From Thermoplasmata archaeon (GTDB taxonomy: Archaea; Thermoplasmatota; Thermoplasmata; Thermoplasmatales; GCA-001856825): 61,761 nt of DNA. The stretch lies in NCBI GenBank assembly GCA_021817415.1, contig JAKAUZ010000001.1:1-61761 (forward strand), written 5' to 3'. The notes below the pieces were generated by a model, which saw only the letters and a list, made by a program, of their open reading frames with translations, was not told the origin of the DNA and searched no databases. Numbering within the stretch: position 1 is the stretch's first letter; every line of letters begins with the position of its first letter. This document shows, in pieces, positions 8,742-17,551 of this stretch. Both the position numbers and the translations under genes were made by a program.

Positions 8742-9839
8742 GTGCCAGTGCTCACTTTAGCTAGATACTCTGAAATAGGTACGAAGGGTGATAACAGGGG
8801 ATATTTTGAGGAGCTCTTGGCTCGCAATATTATGGCTAAATTGAACGAGAACGGAATAAAGGGTAAGGTTAATATTGAGCAGACCAGATTGATCGTGGAG
8901 ACAGACAACAGAATTGATCATATATTATCAAAAGTTTTTGGGATTTCATCTTTTTCCCCTGTTGACAGGGTACGAACAGATCCGGACTCAATAGAATCTT
9001 TCGTTTCATCCATCAAAATTTCCGGACCGTTCAGGGTATCAGTTAACAGACGAGATAAAAACTTTCCTTTTACATCCCAAGATTATTCTGCCCATTTGGG
9101 AGAGTTGATCCTAAATAATAATCCAGGGGCAAAGGTGGATCTCCATAACTTCGAAACCAAGGTTGGCGTGGACATTGGAAGAGATTTCACCTATGTCTAT
9201 ACAGAAACCTTTCCAGGTCCCGGAGGGATTCCGGTCAGGACCCAGGGAAAGGGAGTGTTGCTAATTTCAGGAGGGATAGATTCTCCTGTCGCTGGGTATC
9301 TCATGCTTAAAAGGGGAATGGAACTGAGCCTCATACATTATTTCCAGAGTTCAAGACTCCTTGAAAAAGTGTTCAGGAACAAGGAGTTGCTTGAGACATA
9401 CAGTCCCTACCCAATTGAAATCAAGATAATGGATCACAGAAAGTTGCTCGGGCCAACAGTACTGAAACTCAGGGCCAACAAGGAAGAAAGGTGGACCTGC
9501 CTCTTCTGCAAGAGAATAATGTATGATGAAGGGGAGAAATATGCTAAAGAGATTGGGGCGAAAGCGATAATCACTGGAGAAGACCTGGGGCAGGTGGCAA
9601 GTCAAACTCTTGACAACCTTAACACAATTGAGGAGAAGATTTCGATGCCGGTGTTTAGGCCTCTAATCGGGTTTGATAAAATTGAGATTGAAGAGATTTC
9701 GCAGAGAATTGGTGCTTATGATATTTTTCTTTCGATCTCATCTTCATGTGATTGTTATTTCCTCCCCCCAAGACCAAGAACAAAGAGCAATATTGAAGAC
9801 CTGAAAATCATTGAGAACAAGATTGAGGGAAATACATGA
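8742..9839 (+). CDS. thiI: tRNA 4-thiouridine synthase ThiI
   Basis: The 365-residue enzyme adenylates U8 of tRNA before sulfur insertion. Order: N-terminal ferredoxin-like domain (ARYSEIGTKGDNRGYFEELL), THUMP domain to about residue 165, then a PP-loop ATPase opening with SGGIDSPVAGYLMLKRG and containing ITGEDLGQVASQTLDNL. It has no rhodanese extension, so sulfur transfer must use another donor; Cys residues occur in CLFC and in SCDCYF. The start is GTG. The stop overlaps the RNase Z start (ATGA). The three tRNAs of this window have U8. Confidence 0.93.
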   Translation: MPVLTLARYSEIGTKGDNRGYFEELLARNIMAKLNENGIKGKVNIEQTRLIVETDNRIDHILSKVFGISSFSPVDRVRTDPDSIESFVSSIKISGPFRVSVNRRDKNFPFTSQDYSAHLGELILNNNPGAKVDLHNFETKVGVDIGRDFTYVYTETFPGPGGIPVRTQGKGVLLISGGIDSPVAGYLMLKRGMELSLIHYFQSSRLLEKVFRNKELLETYSPYPIEIKIMDHRKLLGPTVLKLRANKEERWTCLFCKRIMYDEGEKYAKEIGAKAIITGEDLGQVASQTLDNLNTIEEKISMPVFRPLIGFDKIEIEEISQRIGAYDIFLSISSSCDCYFLPPRPRTKSNIEDLKIIENKIEGNT

Positions 9840-10744
9840 TAAGTTCCATCCGTCTCTTCTTTTTTGGAACTGGTGGTTCATGGCCAACTCAGTTCAGAAA
9901 CACAGCCTGTCTTGGTATCAGAGTGGGAGATGAGGCAATTCTATTTGACGTCGGCGAAGGGACTCAGACAAGAATAATGAGAAGCACCCTTTCCATGATG
10001 AAGATAAAGAGAATCTTCATTACTCACTTCCACGGTGATCACTACCTTGGATTACCTGGCTTAATTCAGACCATGAGCCTGTACGGGAGAGAAGATTCCC
10101 TTGAGATCTACGGCCCCGTTGGTGCGATCGCATTACTGTCCGATCTATTGTCTCTTGGTTACTATTCATTGAACTTCGAGATTACAATCAAAGAGATGTA
10201 CGACGGAACTGAGTTGGACTTTGGAGATTATTCTGTCAAGTCATTCAGAGCAAGTCATACTGTCCCTGCTCTCGCTTATTCGCTCAAGGAAAAAGATGTC
10301 CAGAAATTTGATGAGGAGAAAATTGAAAATAGCAAAATCCCAAGGAAGCTGTTGGAGAAAATCAGGAAGAATGGGGAGATTGTTTTTAATGGGAATATAA
10401 TAAAAATGAGCGATTTGTCTTCAGGGATCAGACTGGGAAGGAAAATATCTTATTCAGGGGACACAAGAAGAGACCAGCATCTGATCGAATTATTCAGAGA
10501 TTCGACGATACTTGTTCACGAAGCTACTGGGGAGAAAAGCTTACAGGACAAGGTTGTGAGCTACGGACACTCTACAGGCGAGGACGCTGCACTTCAGGCA
10601 AGGGACTCAAATTCAAGAACGTTGATATTGGTGCATTTCAGTCCAAGATACAACGAAATCACCCCAATAATTGAAGAAGCGAAGAAAATCTTTGCCGACA
10701 CCCTGGCGGCCAATGATTTCATGGAAGTTGAGGTTGAATTGTGA
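9836..10744 (+). CDS. rnz: Ribonuclease Z (tRNA 3' endonuclease)
   Basis: The 302-residue metallo-beta-lactamase-fold nuclease trims tRNA 3' trailers. The zinc motif is THFHGDHYLGLPG (HxHxDH, near residue 62), preceded by FDVGEGTQTRI. The C-terminal ligands are in YSGDTRRDQHLI, VHEATG and VHFSPRY. None of the tRNA genes here encodes CCA, so such trimming is required. It is coupled to thiI by a 4-nt overlap. Confidence 0.95.
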   Translation: MISSIRLFFFGTGGSWPTQFRNTACLGIRVGDEAILFDVGEGTQTRIMRSTLSMMKIKRIFITHFHGDHYLGLPGLIQTMSLYGREDSLEIYGPVGAIALLSDLLSLGYYSLNFEITIKEMYDGTELDFGDYSVKSFRASHTVPALAYSLKEKDVQKFDEEKIENSKIPRKLLEKIRKNGEIVFNGNIIKMSDLSSGIRLGRKISYSGDTRRDQHLIELFRDSTILVHEATGEKSLQDKVVSYGHSTGEDAALQARDSNSRTLILVHFSPRYNEITPIIEEAKKIFADTLAANDFMEVEVEL

Positions 10745-11011
10745 AGAGCCGGCCTGATAAATTCCAGATGTCTCTCCTGTGGACCTGAAACAAATACTGA
10801 ATTCCAAATTCCGTGCCGGCCAATACGGTGATAATGTTCAGGTAACAAATGCTCCCTAAGATAACGCATGGAAATTTGCACATTTAAATTTGCAAACATT
10901 CTTTAAGCTCTTTGTGTCACTGGATGTTGATGGATTGTTGCGGTCTGTTGAAATTTCGAGGATGTCTGGGACTTTTGAAATGCATAACTGGATTGAGCGG
11001 GAGGTGCGTGG

Positions 11012-11788
11012 ATGAAATATTGCCTTTTGAACATAGCATATGATTCCACTTTTCACGGGCTTCAGGTACAACCGTCAGGGGTGACTGTCCAGGGAGAGAT
11101 AATGCGACACCTCGCGCCGCTGGGTATAAAGAAAGTATATGCTGCATCCAGGACTGATTCAGGAGTTGGAGCCGCCAGCAATATAATAGAAGTTGAATAT
11201 CATGACTGCCTGAAAATTGCAAAGATAGTAGATTCTATAAAAGGAATCATAGTCAGGGGATACCTTGGGACCGATTCATTCATTAAACTCAGGGGTGCAT
11301 TCAAGAAAAATTATCTTTATACCGATGAACTGGCAGAATTTAAGATTGACCCCGATACTGTCGTAAAGGAATTCATGGAGGGGAAGCAGGACGCATTCAT
11401 CAGGGATGACCCAAAGAGGTTAAATCTGCTGGAGGTGAAATTTCTTCTTACCGGGAAGCATATCTTCTTTTCTTTTGTAGGTACATCGTTTTCATGGAAT
11501 TATGTGAGGATCGCCGCTCAGTGTTTGATAGACAGGATAACTGGGAAGTTGGATGATGAGGAGTGGAAATCCATAACAGATGGAAAGATTAAATTTACAA
11601 AAAAAGGAAAGGGAGAAAACCTGTTGCTATTGATGATGAGCTCAGAACTTCATTTCGTACCTTACACTTCTCGAAAACTTACATTTTTGAATTCTGAGAT
11701 TATGAAACTTTATGCATGGACAAGTAAGTTGAATGATGGACTCCTCAACGACATCATTATGCTGGACTCCTTCATCAACGGCCACTAG
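11012..11788 (+). CDS. truA: tRNA pseudouridine synthase A family (TruA)
   Basis: The 258-residue protein has the TruA layout: N-terminal IAYDSTFHGLQVQPSGVTVQ, the catalytic aspartate in AASRTDSGVGA near residue 50, and the later FSFVGTSFSWNYVRIAAQCL typical of the family. It isomerises uridines at positions 38-40 of the anticodon arm. It follows RNase Z after 267 nt in which I see no gene. Confidence 0.88.
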   Translation: MKYCLLNIAYDSTFHGLQVQPSGVTVQGEIMRHLAPLGIKKVYAASRTDSGVGAASNIIEVEYHDCLKIAKIVDSIKGIIVRGYLGTDSFIKLRGAFKKNYLYTDELAEFKIDPDTVVKEFMEGKQDAFIRDDPKRLNLLEVKFLLTGKHIFFSFVGTSFSWNYVRIAAQCLIDRITGKLDDEEWKSITDGKIKFTKKGKGENLLLLMMSSELHFVPYTSRKLTFLNSEIMKLYAWTSKLNDGLLNDIIMLDSFINGH

Positions 11789-11850
11789 GATGAAAGATGT
11801 GATGCTTCTGTGACCGGAACTGGACCTTTCAGATTCGGTCAGTATACCCA

Positions 11851-12618
11851 TCATATGGCATTAACCGCAAACCCGAGAAGAAATCCAGTCATTATCCCAA
11901 CATAGATTATTCTGGTTTTCTGATAATCCAAGGATGGTGACTTGACCGGCCTGAAGACTCCCCTTAGCATTGGAATTATAACGTAAGTTATTGCACCAAT
12001 TGCAAGTGAGTCAAATGCCAGTATAAAGAGAGAATTGCTCCAGTGGTAACCAATGACACCACCTATAATGGTAGGTACCCCTCCAAGGAAGAACAGGGAA
12101 GCCACTGCGGGGATACTCTTTTCATTTGATCCCAGAAGGGGGGAAGCTATTGGAAACCCCTCAGTTATGTTCTGGAAAAAGAAACCTACAAAAACTACAG
12201 TTGCAAGGCCTATTGCCCCTGCTGTCCAGTTTGCCCCGAACACAAGGCCTTCTGTTACGTTCTGCAGGGCGATTCCTATTGCAATTATTAGGGCAGTTGT
12301 ACGTGCATTTCCAGCTGCCCCACTCAATTTCATTCTGGGTCTTCCCTCCACATAAAATAGTGCGAGGAAGACTAACATAAAGGATGCAACAAAAACAGCG
12401 AATGACTTCCATCCTGCTACATAGGAATTCGCGGAATACAATATTGGCATTATGTCCCCAAAAATGTCTGCCATGAGGAAGAAGAGTATCCCTATTGCCA
12501 CTGATGTCAGGAATGTGAGTTTCTGAAATGAAAATCTCAGGTAAACTATGGGCATTGCAATGAAGATTGATAGCCCCATGGCAAAAGTCAAGGCAAGAAA
12601 TGTGAAGAAATCATTCAT
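11851..12618 (-). CDS. ZIP-family metal transporter with Gln-for-His substitutions
   Basis: The 255-residue membrane protein has eight hydrophobic segments and two ZIP-type helix motifs, QNVTEGLVFGAN and QNITEGFPIAS. Typical ZIP proteins carry H-N-x-x-E-G in the transmembrane metal site; both histidines are glutamine here, while Asn, Glu and Gly are kept. Direction and metal are therefore uncertain. A palindromic DtxR-type box 60-79 nt upstream suggests control by iron or manganese. It is a single gene. Confidence 0.8.
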   Translation of the reverse strand: MNDFFTFLALTFAMGLSIFIAMPIVYLRFSFQKLTFLTSVAIGILFFLMADIFGDIMPILYSANSYVAGWKSFAVFVASFMLVFLALFYVEGRPRMKLSGAAGNARTTALIIAIGIALQNVTEGLVFGANWTAGAIGLATVVFVGFFFQNITEGFPIASPLLGSNEKSIPAVASLFFLGGVPTIIGGVIGYHWSNSLFILAFDSLAIGAITYVIIPMLRGVFRPVKSPSLDYQKTRIIYVGIMTGFLLGFAVNAI

Positions 12619-12677
12619 TTTTACCAGACTTAAAATCTTCGGTGGATATCAACATCTTGTAAATGCAATAGCGAAAG

Positions 12678-12697
12678 AAATTAGGTTTGCCTAATTT
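12678..12697. promoter_or_regulatory. DtxR/IdeR-type operator upstream of the ZIP gene
   Basis: A perfect 8-bp inverted repeat, AAATTAGG-TTTG-CCTAATTT, lies 60-79 nt before the ZIP start codon. Its core TTAGGTTTGCCTAA closely matches the half-sites bound by DtxR/IdeR/SirR-type metalloregulators. Such a site would repress or activate the transporter according to Fe or Mn level. The regulator gene is not in this window. Confidence 0.65.
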
Positions 12698-12766
12698 AGA
12701 CTGGTTTGGAAATTTCAGAGGTGACATTAACTAAGATCGTACGTAGCAGTATTTGGCACGTTTCAC

Positions 12767-13378
12767 TCACTTTATGAAAACTGCCATGTCGTCTGCAATA
12801 TTGATAAGCTCCAACTCCTTTCCGGTACAAAAGTCCATCGGGGCATTTGTCCAGTTGTAATTATCAATTACAACGACTCCGCCATTTGCCAAATGAGGCC
12901 AGACTGAGCGCAGCTCGAACATTATATTCTCATACGTGTGGTCAGAATCGTGCATGAAAAGCCCGATTTCTCCGATCGAAGACAATAAACCTGGGAGAAT
13001 TTCATTTGACTTTCCCTTGAGAAGATTCCACTTGTGTTTCAATGAACTTTCCACAACAAATCCAATGGGCATATCACCTTTTGCACCGTAAGGTTCCATT
13101 GGATCTATGCTGAAGAGATTTCCTCCGTCCGGGAGTGCTTTCAGTATGGTTTCGGTAGAGGTCCCTGATCCTACACCAGTTTCCACGACCGTTCTGGGAG
13201 AGACTGTTTTGACTATTGCATAAAGAGCAATTATCTCATCATTAGAGATCTGCCAGTAATCTCCTCCTCTATGCATATGAGATATATATTTGCTAACAGA
13301 TTCTCCTTCCTGAAGAGATTCCCTTAACCTGCTGCTTCCCCCCAATTTTTTGATAAATTCGTAAAATTCCTCTTTCAT
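12767..13378 (-). CDS. Class I SAM-dependent methyltransferase
   Basis: The 203-residue protein has a Rossmann methyltransferase core: motif I ETGVGSGTSTE near residue 81, an acidic strand end at LFSIDPMEP, and MHDSDHTYENI, VVVIDNYNW in the later strands. The pattern is closest to the Methyltransf_24 / cephalosporin-hydroxylase-like group, in which the conserved D-H and D residues bind metal. The substrate is unknown. It stands alone between the ZIP gene and the divergent msr genes. Confidence 0.8.
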   Translation of the reverse strand: MKEEFYEFIKKLGGSSRLRESLQEGESVSKYISHMHRGGDYWQISNDEIIALYAIVKTVSPRTVVETGVGSGTSTETILKALPDGGNLFSIDPMEPYGAKGDMPIGFVVESSLKHKWNLLKGKSNEILPGLLSSIGEIGLFMHDSDHTYENIMFELRSVWPHLANGGVVVIDNYNWTNAPMDFCTGKELELINIADDMAVFIK

Positions 13379-13537
13379 TGGTTCGATTTCGCAATTCTTC
13401 TCTTAATACTTTTGCATTGTGAAAGAATTTTTGGTCGTTCTTCAGTTTCTATTCGAATTCTGAAAATACAATCCTTGAAGAGTGCTCCAAATAGCGTTGG
13501 GATTGACATAATTATTTCAAATAATGATTTCCATGCC

Positions 13538-13926
13538 ATGTCACGAAAATTAAGGAATTATATCCACCCCCTCCCCTGTCAAAGGAGGAGGAGAGAGTCA
13601 TAGTTTTTAAAGGGACTGAACCTCCTTTCACTGGCAAGTATGTTAATAATAAAAGGAAAGGAATCTACGCATGTAGAAGGTGCGGTGCCAGTCTATACAG
13701 GTCTTCTGATAAATTTGAATCGGACTGCGGATGGCCCAGCTTTGATGATGAAATTGGGAATTCCGTCCTGAAGGTGCCCGACCCAGACGGAGTGAGAACT
13801 GAAATCCAGTGCAGGAAATGCGGAGCACATCTGGGGCATATATTCTCAGGGGAAAATTTCACTTTGAAGAACATTAGGCACTGTGTGAATTCAATATCTC
13901 TGATCTTCATCCCTGATGAGGAGTGA
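13538..13926 (+). CDS. msrB: Peptide methionine-R-sulfoxide reductase MsrB; start interrupted or frameshifted
   Basis: Translation of the frame ending at TGA 13924-13926 gives a full MsrB domain: [11 protein letters not shown], zinc cysteines in CRRCG and [21 protein letters not shown], and the catalytic [11 protein letters not shown]. That frame has no ATG, GTG or TTG between the preceding stop (13525) and the domain. An ATG at 13538 lies in another frame, reading [11 protein letters not shown]. It joins the MsrB frame if one base is added in the C-rich tract 13567-13576. Either the sequence has a homopolymer error, or the gene is shifted, or it starts at a rare codon. The stop overlaps the msrA GTG. 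Confidence 0.75.
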
Positions 13927-14477
13927 CCACCTTGGAAGGAAATATTAAGTCTATAGTTCTGGGAGGAGGTTGTTTCTGGTGCAGCGAGGCGGTATTTTCA
14001 ATGATTGATGGAGTGGTGAATGTCACGAGTGGTTATGCGGGAGGACACACCGCTAATCCAACGTATGAAGAGGTGTGCACTGACAGTACGGGACACGCAG
14101 AAGTGGTCAGGATTGAATATGATGCTACAAAAGTTGATTTAATAAGACTGCTGGAAATTTTTTTTGAAATGCATGACCCCACTTCCATCAACAGGCAGGG
14201 AGAAGATGTGGGAACTCAATATCGGTCAATAATTTTATATGATAATGATTCAGACAGAGAAATCGTGGAGGATTATGTCAACAGGATAAGAGCAAATTAT
14301 GGAAAGGAAATTGTTACAGAAATAAAAAGACTTGACAAATTTTATGAAGCCGAGAATTACCACAAGGATTATTATAAGAATCATAAATTTGAGTCATATC
14401 CGCTATTCGTAATTGCCCCGAAAATCAAAAAGATAGAGAAAGAATTCCAAAATAGCATTAAGCAAAATAGATCTTGA
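13923..14477 (+). CDS. msrA: Peptide methionine-S-sulfoxide reductase MsrA
   Basis: The 184-residue enzyme reduces the S epimer of methionine sulfoxide. The catalytic motif is [12 protein letters not shown] (residues 15-26), followed by [24 protein letters not shown] and YHKDYYKNH, all typical. The GTG start overlaps the msrB stop (GTGA), so both stereospecific reductases are made together as an oxidative-stress repair pair, fitting an aerobic, metal-rich acidic habitat. Confidence 0.95.
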   Translation: MTTLEGNIKSIVLGGGCFWCSEAVFSMIDGVVNVTSGYAGGHTANPTYEEVCTDSTGHAEVVRIEYDATKVDLIRLLEIFFEMHDPTSINRQGEDVGTQYRSIILYDNDSDREIVEDYVNRIRANYGKEIVTEIKRLDKFYEAENYHKDYYKNHKFESYPLFVIAPKIKKIEKEFQNSIKQNRS

Positions 14478-14644
14478 TTAATTGTGCTTGAATCCGCCAT
14501 ACAAATTGACAACACTCCACTACTTTTATCATTCAAGCTCTTCTTTCAATCCAATGAAAGCAGGACTTTTCCATCGTCATGGAGATTATGTAATTCTGGA
14601 GTGGTCTACCACTTTTCCAGGATGACGCCATAACATTATGAATA

Positions 14645-14716
14645 AGGGTAGGTGGGGATTTGAACCCCAGTAGACGGGATCTGCAGTCCCGCGCATCACC
14701 ACTCTGCCACCTACCC
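14645..14716 (-). tRNA. tRNA-Cys (anticodon GCA)
   Basis: The reverse strand gives acceptor GGGTAGG/CCTACCC, anticodon stem CGGGA/TCCCG with loop CTGCAGA (GCA reads TGC), T-arm GGGGTTCAAATCCCC and discriminator U73, the cysteine identity base. No CCA is encoded. Its first six bases overlap the end of the tgt reading frame: the tgt stop TAG is bases 4-6 of the tRNA. It is therefore probably cut from the tgt transcript. Confidence 0.95.
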
Positions 14717-15796
14717 GTCGGCATGGGTAATTTTTTCACCATTATTGAATTTGCTGAAGTTCTTTGAAATTTCCCTGGCCCTTTCCCTTGCGTTCCTGAC
14801 ATGATCCATGAACTTCATCATGAAACTGAGATTATGAATTGTCACAAGATACTGGAAGGTCGGATCCTCGTTCCTCAATAACTCCTTCAATGCGGATCTC
14901 GAATAGTTCTGGCAGGTTTCACACTCGCAGCCAGCCTCTATGGGACCAAAATCATCTGAATATCTTGAATTCTTGAGATTAAGTGGACCGTTGATGGTTA
15001 AAGCGTATCCATGTCTAGCATTCCTTGTGGGATATGTGGAATCAAAGATATCTATTCCTTTCTCTGAATAGTCATATATTGAGGCAGGATCCCCCACTCC
15101 CATCAGGTATTTTGGATATTCTGGAGGGATGAAGTTGACCGTCTTTTCAAGCACCGAGTTCGTGACCTCTCTGGGTTCCCCAATCTTCAACCCACCTATG
15201 GCGAATCCATCGAACTCAATAGATGTCATTAACTTTGAACTCTCCTCCCTGAGTTCGGCATTGAACCCTCCCTGTATTATTCCAAATTTCTTCTGACCGG
15301 GAGTCTTTGTTTCCGCAAACATCTTCCCCCATTCAAAAGTCCTTTCAACTGATAATCTATAACGTTCAGTCGGCGCTCCATACGGTGGGCAGTCATCAAG
15401 CATCATGGCTATGTCGCTCTTTATCCTTGACTGAATCTCAGAGCTGACCGAAGGCGTTATCTTGAGTGAGCTCCCACTCTTCTTATCCTTGAAAACTATT
15501 CCTTCATTGTCTATTTTGACCAGCTCCTCTCTTAAAATTTGGAAACCTCCTGAATCAGTAAAATAACTTCCCTTGAATCCAGTGTATCCGTTTATTCCGT
15601 TGGTTCTATCTATATTATCTAGCCCTGGAGTGATGGAGAGGTGGACAGAGTTCGATATCAGAGCCACTATTCCCATCTGGTTAATTTTGTACATAGGGAC
15701 TGCCTTTACGAATCCCCTGGTCGCAACTGGTAGGAAAATAGGAAGCTCGAGGGAACCGTGGTTTGTCCTGAGTTCTCTTGTCAGACCTTTATTCAT
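14711..15796 (-). CDS. tgt: tRNA-guanine transglycosylase, bacterial-type
   Basis: The 361-residue protein follows the bacterial queuine/preQ1 TGT plan: FTDSGGFQIL, FGIIQGGFNAELR, FAIGGLKIGEPREV, YLMGVGDP, and the tRNA loop PTRNARHG. It ends with the zinc site CECETC...H in CECETCQNYSRSALKELL and TIHN. Archaeal ArcTGT enzymes are longer, have PUA domains and different motifs. Bacterial TGT exchanges G34 of GUN anticodons. The stop codon lies inside tRNA-Cys and the start overlaps the CBS-domain gene by 8 nt. A QueF-type gene occurs at 30109. Which base it inserts is unproved. Confidence 0.88.
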   Translation of the reverse strand: MNKGLTRELRTNHGSLELPIFLPVATRGFVKAVPMYKINQMGIVALISNSVHLSITPGLDNIDRTNGINGYTGFKGSYFTDSGGFQILREELVKIDNEGIVFKDKKSGSSLKITPSVSSEIQSRIKSDIAMMLDDCPPYGAPTERYRLSVERTFEWGKMFAETKTPGQKKFGIIQGGFNAELREESSKLMTSIEFDGFAIGGLKIGEPREVTNSVLEKTVNFIPPEYPKYLMGVGDPASIYDYSEKGIDIFDSTYPTRNARHGYALTINGPLNLKNSRYSDDFGPIEAGCECETCQNYSRSALKELLRNEDPTFQYLVTIHNLSFMMKFMDHVRNARERAREISKNFSKFNNGEKITHADG

Positions 15797-16364
15797 CTGG
15801 ACCTTGATTAACGCTTTGTAGAATATTGTTGCTATGCTCCTGTCTGCTGAAACAAAGTTCGCAGTAATATTTTCCAGCCTTATATATTAAATTCTCTGAA
15901 TATTCCTTGCATACATCACACACACCGTGAATACCTTTGATCAGCTCGGGTTCTTTATTACCGTAAATCTCCCTGGTAATCTCAATCAAGCCAGGAGAGA
16001 TGCGGACAATGTCGTTCTCGGTGAGAATCCCGGTTATGGATTCGTCCTTCTTTACCGGAAGTCTCCTTATCTTATTCTTCCACATTATTTCCGCAGCAAC
16101 TTCCACCGGAGTCTCTTCATTTACCGTCACAAGCGGATACGACATTATTTTCTCTATCTTGACCTCCTTCGGGTCCAGTCCTGTTGATACTATCTTCGTC
16201 ACCATGTCACGTTCGGTCACTATTCCCTGGGTATTCCCGGAATTCACCAGTATGGCACTGATCCCCTTATTTTTCATGAGCATGGCTCCATCCATCACTG
16301 ATTTATCCCCTTCCAGCCCTATAGGGTTTCTCGACATTATTTCCCTCACCAGTATTCCTTTCAA
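15789..16364 (-). CDS. CBS-domain pair with C-terminal zinc-ribbon
   Basis: The 191-residue protein has two CBS repeats (about residues 3-55 and 65-120; MSRNPIGLEGDKSV and MSYPLVTVNEETPVEV), then a short two-CxxC ribbon, CDVC and CELC. CBS pairs bind adenine nucleotides and act as energy sensors; the ribbon suggests a protein or nucleic-acid contact. It overlaps tgt by 8 nt and the upstream small gene by 4 nt, so the three genes form one operon with tRNA-Cys. Confidence 0.85.
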   Translation of the reverse strand: MKGILVREIMSRNPIGLEGDKSVMDGAMLMKNKGISAILVNSGNTQGIVTERDMVTKIVSTGLDPKEVKIEKIMSYPLVTVNEETPVEVAAEIMWKNKIRRLPVKKDESITGILTENDIVRISPGLIEITREIYGNKEPELIKGIHGVCDVCKEYSENLIYKAGKYYCELCFSRQEHSNNILQSVNQGPDE

Positions 16365-16669
16365 GCTCTCACCTCCAGGAATCTCTCTCCTTTTTCTATT
16401 ATCTGAAAAGGCCTCTTTATTCCTGCCGTATTCTCTATGATCTCCAATCTCTCGTCCATGTACTTCTTCAGTTTTTCCTTGTCTCCCTTCCCGATGATTT
16501 CCATTTTCCTAGCTGTCAAGTACAGATATGCCTCCAATTTTATTTTGAAAACCTGATCCTCCTTGAGTGATTCGAGATTCAGTTCATACATTGTGCTTAT
16601 TACCGTTAATTGAGATAAAAATTTATCCATAATGTTTAAGAGAGAATGCTTTAACTTGAGTTCTTTCAT
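16361..16669 (-). CDS. Small uncharacterised helical protein
   Basis: The 102-residue, charged, probably all-alpha protein has no signal peptide and no membrane segment. I do not recognise the family. It heads the operon with the CBS-zinc-ribbon protein and tgt (4-nt overlap) and is divergent from the DUF72 gene by 13 nt. Confidence 0.7.
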   Translation of the reverse strand: MKELKLKHSLLNIMDKFLSQLTVISTMYELNLESLKEDQVFKIKLEAYLYLTARKMEIIGKGDKEKLKKYMDERLEIIENTAGIKRPFQIIEKGERFLEVRA

Positions 16670-16682
16670 GCAGCTAGCATAG

Positions 16683-17528
16683 ATGATATATGTAGGGTGT
16701 TCAGGGTTCCAGTACGCTGACTGGAGGGGAAGGTTTTACCCCGAGAATCTGCAGCAAAAAGAATATCTGGGTTATTACACTAATTTTTTCAATACCGTTG
16801 AAATTGACTCGTCCTATTATTCGTTCCCGGGAAAGAAGACCGTCCAGGCCTGGATTGAAAGATTGAAAGACAGGAAGGATTTCAGGATGTCCCTGAAGTT
16901 TCCAAAAGAAGTATCGCATGACCCGGACGGTATCACAGAGAGATCCATTCAATCGGCTGGAGAATTTGTCAGCGAAGTTATCTTTCCACTGAGGGATAAT
17001 GGGATCATGGGGGCAGGGTTGATTCAACTTTCACCATTCCTCAACCCAGTGAAGGATGGAGGCGTTATAGACAGCTTGATGCGCCTCCTGGATGGCTTGC
17101 CAACTTCAGAATTTAATCTTGCCATAGAGATTAGGAACTCCGCTTTTCTGGTAGATCGAATATTCCATGATCTCACCAGTGGACTGAAAATGAGAAAAGT
17201 TGCAATCTGCAGTGTTGACTCTCCAGGGCTTCCACCATTCTACGAGTCAACCTCCAGTTTCTCTTACCTCAGATTCCACGGCCAGAATAAGGACTTGTGG
17301 TTCGGAAGTGGAGAACTCAACGGAAGGCTAAACAAATATGATTACCTGTACGAGGAGCAGGAACTGATCCCTTGGGTGGAGAGGGTGAAGGAGATGACCC
17401 AAGATATATACATATATTTCAATAATCATGCCCAGGCAAAGGCCCCAAAAAATGCGACTCAATTCTCCAAGCTTTTGGGGCTGAGGAGGGATAATTCTGA
17501 CAAGCAGAAGAGTTTAACTGAATTTTAA
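16683..17528 (+). CDS. DUF72 (YecE-like) TIM-barrel protein
   Basis: The 281-residue protein has the DUF72 signature: VGCSGFQYADWRGRFYPE at the N-terminus, NFFNTVEIDSSYYSFPGKKTVQAW, and the C-terminal YIYFNNHAQAKAPKNA. Members form a TIM barrel resembling xylose-isomerase-type or endonuclease IV folds; their reaction is not established. Its own promoter must lie in the 13-nt gap and the start of the divergent gene. argS follows 23 nt later. Confidence 0.88.
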   Translation: MIYVGCSGFQYADWRGRFYPENLQQKEYLGYYTNFFNTVEIDSSYYSFPGKKTVQAWIERLKDRKDFRMSLKFPKEVSHDPDGITERSIQSAGEFVSEVIFPLRDNGIMGAGLIQLSPFLNPVKDGGVIDSLMRLLDGLPTSEFNLAIEIRNSAFLVDRIFHDLTSGLKMRKVAICSVDSPGLPPFYESTSSFSYLRFHGQNKDLWFGSGELNGRLNKYDYLYEEQELIPWVERVKEMTQDIYIYFNNHAQAKAPKNATQFSKLLGLRRDNSDKQKSLTEF

Positions 17529-17551
17529 TACAAAGTCCACATCATGAGACA

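Noticed and set aside
10745-10870. GCCGGCC pair (near 10750 and 10818) as a terminator or repeat element
   Set aside because: The arms are about 60 nt apart, short and without a T tract; probably chance.
13412-13603. 63-codon ORF as an independent gene
   Set aside because: Most of it has no gene character; only its last part from ATG 13538 matters, as the likely N-terminus of msrB in a shifted frame.
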